From Bacillota bacterium (lineage in GTDB: Bacteria; Bacillota; Clostridia; Oscillospirales; Ruminococcaceae), in NCBI GenBank assembly GCA_023413185.1, contig JAEZQD010000098.1:22595-86594 (forward strand): a DNA stretch of 64,000 bases. The letters run 5' to 3'. The notes under the pieces are model-generated. The model worked only from the letters and a program-made list of their open reading frames with translations, was not told the DNA's origin and did not search any database. Shown piece after piece: positions 19,701-25,822 of the stretch (position 1 is its first letter; each line of letters starts with the position of its first letter). The position numbers and the translations under genes are program-made.

Positions 19701-20066
19701 GCGCTCACCGCGATGCTGATAACAATACTCCAGAATAGGATAAAGGAAGCACTCCGTCTTGCCGCTGCCGGTACCCGTTGCGATCAGCGTTGAGCGTCCA
19801 TCGTTGCCGCAGAGTCGCTCATAGGCTTTCTGTTGATGGACGTAGGGCACAAAGCTCGGATGCACGGCCTCAAACATATCCGGCGCGCTCTCAGCAGTCC
19901 TGAACGGAAGGCGCACGGCAGTATAGGGCTCGTGGAACACTGAGTCCTTTGTAGCCAGCATTCTCCCAAGCGAACCACGAAACGCCGGGTTCGTCATGGG
20001 GAATGTCGTTTCAATGTAGTCAGCAAGCCCTTGCTGAAGCTGCTTTGCAAGTACAGATGGCAGCAT
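13737..20066 (-). CDS. Giant DEAD/DEAH helicase-DUF1998-nuclease-like fusion (DrmA+DrmB equivalent)
   Basis: 2109 aa from ATG 20066, GGAGG upstream. Domain order: DEAD/DEAH helicase core with motif I ATGTGSGKT (96-104) and motif II DELH (228-231); several zinc-ribbon CxxC pairs between about 480 and 1460; helicase C-terminal lobe with LQRAGRAGRKDG near 1045; DUF1998 with IYDSVPGGTGYLKQ near 1580 and CSCKED...GCYHCLYAYR near 1625. DISARM encodes the helicase (DrmA) and DUF1998 (DrmB) as separate genes; here they are one polypeptide. Residues about 1675-1800 add a PD-(D/E)XK/Vsr-like pattern (FESELERRF, KPDFVIWP, VAVFTDGFLYH). The remaining 300 residues are unassigned. It probably translocates on or remodels invading DNA as the core of the complex. 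The stop overlaps the UvrD start. Confidence 0.85.
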   Translation of the reverse strand: MLPSVLAKQLQQGLADYIETTFPMTNPAFRGSLGRMLATKDSVFHEPYTAVRLPFRTAESAPDMFEAVHPSFVPYVHQQKAYERLCGNDGRSTLIATGTGSGKTECFLYPILEYCYQHRGERGIKALIIYPMNALASDQAKRIAGLIYNSPELRGNVTAGMFVGGFEHTPSRMMSETQVITDKETMRGAPPDILMTNYKMLDYLLVRPEDATLWEENGPEVLKYIAVDELHTFDGAQGTDLACLLRRLKARLFTPTGFLCCVGTSATMGAKDSSSGMREYAQKVFGETFEEDSVITEDRLSADEFFAGHDATDYCVPDSENITALLGCIENDDEQSYLRTAAAGWLSNPPENIDSIEARLALGHMLMDHSFTQSLLTLMADKYMQTSVICEALATKYPALSTLPDAVTAIDALFALISHARIGDTLHPRPFLNVQAQLWFRELRRLEAKVSADDITYALSTDLNDQQAKHYLPVVNCRDCGATGWVSMANERGNVTMGDLSTFYNLYFKADKKIRMLFPCDHDDIPYGMTAARLCPNCMQLQIGDGSHEECPSCGEKTIEIAIPLALDTSGSKDNKQYICPCCGSRRGLSIIGLRSATAISVSISQMFASKFNDDKKALAFSDNVQDAAHRAGFFNSRTWRFGLRSSIQRYAQNGGDGQTFDEFTHGFIRYWRDALSTEAYVSRFIAPNMTWMKAYEDMTSSGHFGSGKLESKLLSDIDKRLGYELMLEYGVAGRIGRTLEKSGCSTLYYDTDDIAEIACAVKERTVNELSALSGTSNLAFERMVLGFLNLMRMNGAFCDPAFEEFTSNDGKIWELSNDRHSWLPGLQSGRNTPRFICENTGGSRLLSFDTVSSPKYVNWIGSCVDEFFIGREVFSAISGYIFAELTKRSYITAMPAGNGYSVWGLNKSKLCVTNGVTQLVCDTCGSIFAVASENAEIWDGAPCQRSKCGGHCSADSDAPLGYYGKLYSGGDLVRTIAREHTGLLERDDREELEKIFKRTITEQMPWDTNVLSCTPTLEMGIDIGDLSSVIMCSIPPAQAQFLQRAGRAGRKDGNALTLAVANARPHDLFFYEDPMEMISGTVEPPAVFLRASAVLERQFVAYCLDCWVKRGATKASIPNKLSTCLAKLETRSKDVFPFNYLAFVQSNLSSLLRTFLQMFSQYLDDDVRSELRQFAEGNRLKQSSMYMRIFEALEDQKKQKDAISKNIKQLGKLIKELESKPQDSSYDAEIKELKMERIALGNVVRNINNKNVFNFLSDEGLLPNYAFPEAGIVLKAVLRRKLETDGETPDSAKKKYDRTVYEYSRSASSAISEFAPMNTFYVDGRKLTIDQVDLTTAQPELWRLCPNCSHAQREVHGQDVSYCPQCGSPAWSDSGQVRTMLKVQMVYSNDDYTRSLIYDESDDRAATFYCKQMLVEVDEEHDISKAFSMNNDEFTFGYEFVRKATMREINFGESDVVGEKLLIAGVDDIRRGFKICKYCGKIQPESGKPVHTFTCKAKNMPTDSSDPFEECLFLYREFSTEAIRILVPATTMDSSNVRQESFTAAFMLGMRKYFGNVDHLRACISEVPVKDADYRKQYLVIYDSVPGGTGYLKQLLQHENALIEVFEKALEVLENCSCKEDPQKDGCYHCLYAYRQSQKIGQISRRVAIELLKTILSGKENVEEIPCLSNIPVNSLFESELERRFVEALDRMRTDSRPITITKELVNNKEGYRLKIRDSIWEIEPQVYLDASYDVAVPSKPDFVIWPIRGTGDQKPVAVFTDGFLYHKDIVADDTLKREAIRRSGRFRVFSLSWKDVESVFHVQNEYATATLLPQKMPSGSKVYQPTIMNGHAESIKPDVASPMELLVKYLELSDAERVFSVHATAYAISLLDMSMVGKASAFNEWHQLMEPVLSSLAYFDDDYVLEDTIFGKWLPRQSNACLKVLAGVGTTDMRAKRSDADYRVIAVLSDGAEGRTDKYAEEWNGFWQFFNVMQYLPGFAAVSTTGIDIGVYHALPITLNLDVPVPPIGTDDTAWAEALEQTLDATAKAMAEKMIELGMPAPSIVGFELTDESGEVIAEAEMAWEAQKIAFLLPEQPESTAFEAHGWLVLTADSELTKEIFDGRSAL

Positions 20067-20091
20067 AGTGACGCCTCCTTGTTATCACTGT

Positions 20092-21084
20092 TTATAGATA
20101 GATGTTTGACTGTATTGGCAGTATTGGCTTTAGCGGCGGTCTTTCAAGCAATTCCTTTGTCGGACTCTCAGTGCGTATGTCCCCAAGATATTTGACACTT
20201 TCAAATTTCGCAATTTCGTGTTTGCTGCTAAAATCAGCCCTGTTGACTTTCGTGAAATCAAATTGTTTCTTCTGGACAAGAACGCTTAAAATAAATGTTG
20301 GAGGTGACTGGACTTCGCTGTACTCACAATAACCATTAAAAATCACCTCGGATAAAACATCATGATTATCTGAGTCGAAAACAAGCCCCAATACCCTGAC
20401 AGTCAAATCCATTATGATGCCTTCATAGATTTCCAGCATGTCTTTTTGTGAGAATTGTTTTGCCACAATTTCATTATTTTTGTTCACTGCCCACTCTTTT
20501 ATGTTTGATATATCCTCGAACGTTGGGAGCTGATAATCGATAACCAGCCGCTTATCGGCACGATGATGCTTTACGGAAAAATGCGTCTCATAGCGATGAA
20601 CGCCATCAAGCGAATAATCATCATCATCGATAACGGAAGTATAGTAATTCCTGACTTCAAGCGGACTACCATTCAGAAACGCCTTTTTTTTGCTATCAAT
20701 TTTAGCCCTTAACCGCTCATTGAAACTGTTGCATTGTTCACGCTTGTGTTGATTGACGGTATCTATTTGCACTTGAAGACGTTTCATTTCTGCTTTTATG
20801 CGATCGTCTATTTCAGTTTTCTGCGCAGAATTGAGTTGAGCCTTAATCCTTTCCGCAAGTCCAATATGAAGTGATTTTCTGGCTTCTCCTTTTGAGACGT
20901 CTTTCGCAGGCCGGTATTGCCAGTAGTCGCGCTCGAATATACCCCTGTAGTAGTCCTCCGGACTATATGAGGAATAATCATAACGTAGCTTTTTGTATGA
21001 AAGGATTCGCTGATGCTCCCATTGAGTACGCTCTTCCGCCTCAAGCTTTGCTTGCTCCTTTTCTGGATTAACTTCAGCAGGCAT
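20092..21084 (-). CDS. Coiled-coil protein resembling the non-catalytic part of Mrr-like restriction proteins
   Basis: 330 aa, ATG 21084 just after the methylase gene, whose last codons supply AAGGAG. Residues about 1-150 are charged and helical with a likely coiled coil (KAEMKRLQVQIDTVNQHK). Residues 180-310 follow a pattern I associate with the middle region of actinobacterial Mrr-type restriction endonuclease-like proteins: YQLPTFEDISNIKEW, VRVLGLVFDSDNHD, VIFNGYCEY and FTKVNRADF. In those proteins an Mrr PD-(D/E)XK nuclease is attached, but no catalytic residues are present here. It may therefore be a recognition or scaffold subunit working with the methylase or helicase. The resemblance is by eye and should be held loosely. 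Confidence 0.55.
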   Translation of the reverse strand: MPAEVNPEKEQAKLEAEERTQWEHQRILSYKKLRYDYSSYSPEDYYRGIFERDYWQYRPAKDVSKGEARKSLHIGLAERIKAQLNSAQKTEIDDRIKAEMKRLQVQIDTVNQHKREQCNSFNERLRAKIDSKKKAFLNGSPLEVRNYYTSVIDDDDYSLDGVHRYETHFSVKHHRADKRLVIDYQLPTFEDISNIKEWAVNKNNEIVAKQFSQKDMLEIYEGIIMDLTVRVLGLVFDSDNHDVLSEVIFNGYCEYSEVQSPPTFILSVLVQKKQFDFTKVNRADFSSKHEIAKFESVKYLGDIRTESPTKELLERPPLKPILPIQSNIYL

Positions 21085-21089
21085 CCCAA

Positions 21090-24000
21090 CTACTCCTTTC
21101 CGTATTTCTCCTCAAAGAACTTCCACGCGGTTTCGTAGTCCTGCTCACGGTCGCAGCGGTCGAAAGGTGCTACATATTCAATGGTGCGCTCCACGGGGCC
21201 GCCGGGCTGGGTGTCGTCGGTGATGGTGCGGGTGAACTTCTTTCCGCCGGGAGCGCCCTTGATGCCGTTTTCCCATGTTGGGCGGTCGTAGCCCACGCTG
21301 GTGAGGGAGCGGTTATTGGTGAAGACGATGCGGCCGTTGGCGTCGTACCATGTGTCGGCCTCGTACTGTTGCAAAACCGGGAACTGGATGCGGTAGATGG
21401 TCTTGAGATGCTCCAGCGTCATGCCAAGCGCCATGGCGGTGAGCACGTCTATCTCGACGAGAGCTTGCCGCCGCTCATAGTCCGTGCGCAGAGGTGTTGA
21501 CCATGACCATTCGTGGTGCACTACATATTTTGAGTTAGACAGCCTTGGGTCGCACTTGCTCCAATGGTTTATTTCTCCTACATAACCAATGCCTTGTTTC
21601 CAAAAGCCTTTATACGCACAAGATAGACAGTTAAGTAGAAGCCCTCTGTAAATTATGTTGCCATCATACTTTGTTGCAAGTACTGGAAATCCACACGCAG
21701 CTGCATAGTTGAAATTAGATTTACCCATTACCTTAACATAAAAATCGAACGGAATGGATGCCCATGAACTGCCACAAATATATTGATTATAAGGCTCCCT
21801 AAATACTACACTTACTAACCCGTTGATATGGCCAACTTCTTCTGGTAAAAACGCTACATTAAATGTGCGCTCCTGCTTTAAATTAAGCATCTTTCTGGAT
21901 ACTATTTTTACAAACCTACAATAAGGTGCATCGTATGCTGTTCCGCATCTTTTAATATATTCTTGTGGTGTTACATTGATTGCATACTTAGTCCTGGGAT
22001 AGTAGATGTCTGGTATGTTTTCAAGATCAATACAATCGTAATCGCCCTTTTCTTTGCATATATTTCTGGGTGTTTTTGCAAATGGATTCGCAACAGCAAT
22101 ATGAGGCCCTGAGCAAATCAGCTCGAGCTGTTGACTCGGGAATACGACGGATTCCATAATAGTCCCATCCTCCTGGGAATATGTTTCATGCCACATTTCA
22201 CTGAATGTTACATCACATTTTGCGACAGTATTGTTCGTCTCAGCAAAGCATACAATGGTATCCAGTAATTGTTTGGTTTGTAAAGCCAATAGCTTGGACT
22301 CAGTTGATGCGGTATCTTCGCCTGAAAGCTTTGATAGAATAGATAACTCTTTGTCACCATAACGCAAAAGCCTATCAGGATGGCCGTGAATACTCCATTC
22401 GCCGTTACTATCTTTTATTCCCTCTGCTTCTTCTAATGATGGAATATAGCACTCATCAATAGCAGATGGGTCAAACAAATTGGAGATGCTATGAAACTTA
22501 TATTTTATCAAAGATCTCGGCTCACCATATATATTCAGACTAAAAACTGTTGGGTGACCTACGTCTTGAAACAACATTTTTTCATTAACAAACTGAAAAT
22601 GTCTGCGGAGGCGCGGATAAAGGACTGTGCGCAAATGATTTCCCTTGGGATCATCATAAACCCCATCGGGATGGACAAATGCACTTATACCGTGTTCACC
22701 ATCAAACATCCACGCCTGTGGCAAAAAACACTTATACAGATTAGTCTGTTGTCCTTTTAAATCGGCATAGTTCTGCACAGCGTTTAAAAAGCTCTGCGTG
22801 CCGGACATGGATTCGTATTCTGAGAAGTAGAGCGCCCTTGTCGCAGCGCTCTCCAGCGCCTCTGTCCTGTGCTGCGTGGTCTGGGTAGCGGTCAGGTTTT
22901 TGACGGCGAACATGGGCTGCGTGTCGGAAAGCACGTTCTGCTCATTCCACTCCATCTTTATCCACGGCGGATTTCCGATAATCAAATCAAACCCGCCCCG
23001 CTCCGCAAACAGGTCGGCAAACTCCAGCTCCCAGTGCATGAAGCGGTTCTGATGAGCAATATCCCGCACCGTTGCAAGGCGCGGCTGCTTTTCACAAAGC
23101 TTGGGGATATCCACCACTCCATCGCCTTGAAACGCATCCAGAATTTTGGATTCAAGTTCCTGCATCGGAGTCGGGAATAACGACAGTTGCCCCCGGTTTT
23201 GTTTCTTCTCGTGAATCGTATCCGTAACCTTGACCAAATCCGTCGTACCTTCGAGAATCATAGACATATCGAAGAGAAACTCCGAACGGCTTGGCAGCAG
23301 TTCGGCCTCGTCAATCGGCCAGAACCAAAGAGCGCACCAGTAGTCCATAGCAAACTTGAGCCTTGCATACGGGCCTGCGTTGCGCATTTCTTCGGAGAGA
23401 TACAGCTTTTTATAAATCATATCCTTCTCGCGGATGGTGGTGCGGGATGCGACAGTCTCCTCAGGTTGTCCCCAAACGGAGAGCGGGTCGGAGGTCTTCT
23501 CATCGATCTCCCGGCGAAGCTCGACCACCTGTGCCCAGAGCTTGTCCACCACATCGGAGAGGCGCAGAGCGGTTTGAACATCATCGTCGGAAAAGGGCTT
23601 TGTGAACTGCTTGTTCCATTCCTTGATCGCTTTTATATTATCCGGGGCAAGGCTCTTGATGACCTTATCCGTATAGCTTGCCATGCCGGTATCTCCGGCG
23701 AAGAAGTGATACACCTGTGATTTCGGCTTGCGCCTGTCGTCCGTGGGAATGCGCTCCGGCTCGGAATCATACCAGTGCGTGCCGGTGGCCTGAAGCTGCG
23801 AGATGTGATAGCACTGCCGCCGCGCCCCTATGAGAGAGTTGCCGCAGACTAGCTGGGTGTTGAACCAGGGCACATAGCCGCCGCCGAAGATTGTGTTCAG
23901 CCACAGGGATACCTCCGCAAGCTCCACGGCGATGGGGTTTAGGTCGATGCCGTAGACATTGCGGTCGGCAATATACATTTTGATGCGCTGAAGTTCCTCG

Positions 24001-25820
24001 GAGCGTTTTTCGTGGGAGACTTCCTTGCCCGTTTCCTTCTGCTTGCGGTCGAGGTATGCTTCCGCCAGCTGGGTGATAGCCTCGTTCAAGAATGCGGCGG
24101 AGCCCATTGCTGGTTCCATTACGGTTAAGTGCAATATCTCGTCGGCAGTTTTGCCCGCAAGCAATTCTTTAAGGGCATACTTAACAAGGCACTTAGTCAG
24201 CACCTCCGGTGTGTAATAGGATGCGGACTTTTCCCGCTCCCGCCCGGCAAGACGATAGATAAAGGTGCCTTTTTCGTATTTGCGCAGCTTCCCGTCGCTG
24301 TAACGGGCACGCTCCGCTTCGGTATAGTTGTCGAGCTCCCGCTCCGGCACAAAATAGCCAACGTCCAGTTCGTTTATCTCATCGCGCTCACGCTTGACCT
24401 CAAAAAGCGTCTCCTGCGCAATGAAACCACGGTAGCTGAGCAGAGCCTCGTACACCGCGCCCATCTGGTTGATGCCGAGAGTGGAATAGGATATGCGGCC
24501 ACGCCGAGCCCCTCTGCGCCCGGATTCGCGGGTGAGGCTCATCTTCTTGATAATCTGCAGCATGATGCGGTTGCGTATCTTTGCCGCCGTAAGCATGGGG
24601 GTAAATTCCGGGTCGAAGATATGCGCTTTCAGCGGCTCTATCACGAAGATATCGTGAACAGAGTCGCTTTGCTGCAGGGTCTTCAATTCTTCCTCGGTTT
24701 CGGGATAGCCGTTGTATATCAGGTCGTAGAGCTTGGAGAGCGTCTCGTGCAAATAGAAGCCATCACCAACGGCGGCAGTATCTTCGTTGATGTTGTCGGC
24801 AATATCGCGCAGGCTGTCCAGTGAATAGCCCTGCACATAGGCCTGCGCTTTCATGGGTGCATAGCCCAGCTCCGGGCGCGACTCGATGAACAGGACGAAC
24901 AGCATGCGGTACATATAGCGCAGGCATTCCATCGAGAGCGCGGATGCGTCAACAGGCTCGGCGTTCAGGTCGCGCTCCAGCCGATGAGACATATCATAGA
25001 GGACCTCGTTGCCGAGCAGCTCAATACTCTCTCGTAGCGCGTATTTCAAGTCTTGCGATACGCCGGAAGCGTGTTTATGCGAGTTTTCATCCAGTTCATC
25101 CAGCAGACTGCCGCCCTCCTCAGGGCAGAGACTGTCATGGTGCAGCAGAACGGACATGGCCTGCAGGGTGGATTCCTCACGGCGGCCGAATATCTCATCC
25201 AAATCGAACTCAAGGTAGCGCTTTTCATTCCATTTGTTGCGGTCAACAAGGGCGATAGAGCTTTCGCCGAAGAGAAGTATCCAGCGGGGCGGCTCGCCCA
25301 TCGAAAAGAACACCTTTGAAATAAGCTCTTCGTTGGCAATCGGCGTAACTGTGGTGCCGGAAGTCTGAGTATTCACGCTTGCGGCATCAAAGCAGGAGCC
25401 GTGCATAAGTCCGCTGTCATCATCCTCGGCATTCGTGGAGAGCAGCACCCACAGGAGCGGTGCGCCGTCATGCTTTTTCACCTCGATATAGGGATAGGTC
25501 TCAACGTTATCTACAACGGGTACCGTGATCGGCGATGCCTCATGGAAACCGAGAGCCGACAATACGCTGTCTGCCATCTCCACGATGGAAGGCAGCACCT
25601 CTACTGCGTTTCTGGCGCGTATGCTTTTATCGTGAAGAACATAGTACTGCCGGGCACAGTCACGCAGAAGCGACCACGGAGTGCGAAGCTCCTCCGACTC
25701 CTTTGCGGATGCACGCCACGCGCTCAGCGTGTCCGCAGCGTTTTCCTCGAACACGGAGGCAAAGTAGTGGTTGGTATAGTATTCGTTAATATTGTTGATG
25801 CCGGTTAAATCCATGCTCAT
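21090..25820 (-). CDS. drmMI: Large N6-adenine DNA methyltransferase (DrmMI-like)
   Basis: 1576 aa. Two gamma-class amino-methyltransferase motifs are clear: the SAM-binding motif I VMEPAMGSAAFLNEA near residue 570 and the catalytic motif IV LIIGNPPW near 948. ASYYTPEVLTKCLVKYAL just before motif I is typical of Eco57I/PglX-like enzymes. The C-terminal 500 residues probably hold target recognition. The size and the SNF2 helicase beside it match DrmMI of class 1 DISARM, which methylates host DNA at adenine to mark self. PglX of BREX is similar in fold, but no pglZ, brxC or brxL genes are present, which argues against BREX. Start ATG 25820 lies 2 nt after the helicase stop with GGGGGTG as ribosome binding site. 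Confidence 0.85.
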   Translation of the reverse strand: MSMDLTGINNINEYYTNHYFASVFEENAADTLSAWRASAKESEELRTPWSLLRDCARQYYVLHDKSIRARNAVEVLPSIVEMADSVLSALGFHEASPITVPVVDNVETYPYIEVKKHDGAPLLWVLLSTNAEDDDSGLMHGSCFDAASVNTQTSGTTVTPIANEELISKVFFSMGEPPRWILLFGESSIALVDRNKWNEKRYLEFDLDEIFGRREESTLQAMSVLLHHDSLCPEEGGSLLDELDENSHKHASGVSQDLKYALRESIELLGNEVLYDMSHRLERDLNAEPVDASALSMECLRYMYRMLFVLFIESRPELGYAPMKAQAYVQGYSLDSLRDIADNINEDTAAVGDGFYLHETLSKLYDLIYNGYPETEEELKTLQQSDSVHDIFVIEPLKAHIFDPEFTPMLTAAKIRNRIMLQIIKKMSLTRESGRRGARRGRISYSTLGINQMGAVYEALLSYRGFIAQETLFEVKRERDEINELDVGYFVPERELDNYTEAERARYSDGKLRKYEKGTFIYRLAGREREKSASYYTPEVLTKCLVKYALKELLAGKTADEILHLTVMEPAMGSAAFLNEAITQLAEAYLDRKQKETGKEVSHEKRSEELQRIKMYIADRNVYGIDLNPIAVELAEVSLWLNTIFGGGYVPWFNTQLVCGNSLIGARRQCYHISQLQATGTHWYDSEPERIPTDDRRKPKSQVYHFFAGDTGMASYTDKVIKSLAPDNIKAIKEWNKQFTKPFSDDDVQTALRLSDVVDKLWAQVVELRREIDEKTSDPLSVWGQPEETVASRTTIREKDMIYKKLYLSEEMRNAGPYARLKFAMDYWCALWFWPIDEAELLPSRSEFLFDMSMILEGTTDLVKVTDTIHEKKQNRGQLSLFPTPMQELESKILDAFQGDGVVDIPKLCEKQPRLATVRDIAHQNRFMHWELEFADLFAERGGFDLIIGNPPWIKMEWNEQNVLSDTQPMFAVKNLTATQTTQHRTEALESAATRALYFSEYESMSGTQSFLNAVQNYADLKGQQTNLYKCFLPQAWMFDGEHGISAFVHPDGVYDDPKGNHLRTVLYPRLRRHFQFVNEKMLFQDVGHPTVFSLNIYGEPRSLIKYKFHSISNLFDPSAIDECYIPSLEEAEGIKDSNGEWSIHGHPDRLLRYGDKELSILSKLSGEDTASTESKLLALQTKQLLDTIVCFAETNNTVAKCDVTFSEMWHETYSQEDGTIMESVVFPSQQLELICSGPHIAVANPFAKTPRNICKEKGDYDCIDLENIPDIYYPRTKYAINVTPQEYIKRCGTAYDAPYCRFVKIVSRKMLNLKQERTFNVAFLPEEVGHINGLVSVVFREPYNQYICGSSWASIPFDFYVKVMGKSNFNYAAACGFPVLATKYDGNIIYRGLLLNCLSCAYKGFWKQGIGYVGEINHWSKCDPRLSNSKYVVHHEWSWSTPLRTDYERRQALVEIDVLTAMALGMTLEHLKTIYRIQFPVLQQYEADTWYDANGRIVFTNNRSLTSVGYDRPTWENGIKGAPGGKKFTRTITDDTQPGGPVERTIEYVAPFDRCDREQDYETAWKFFEEKYGKE

Positions 25821-25822
25821 AC

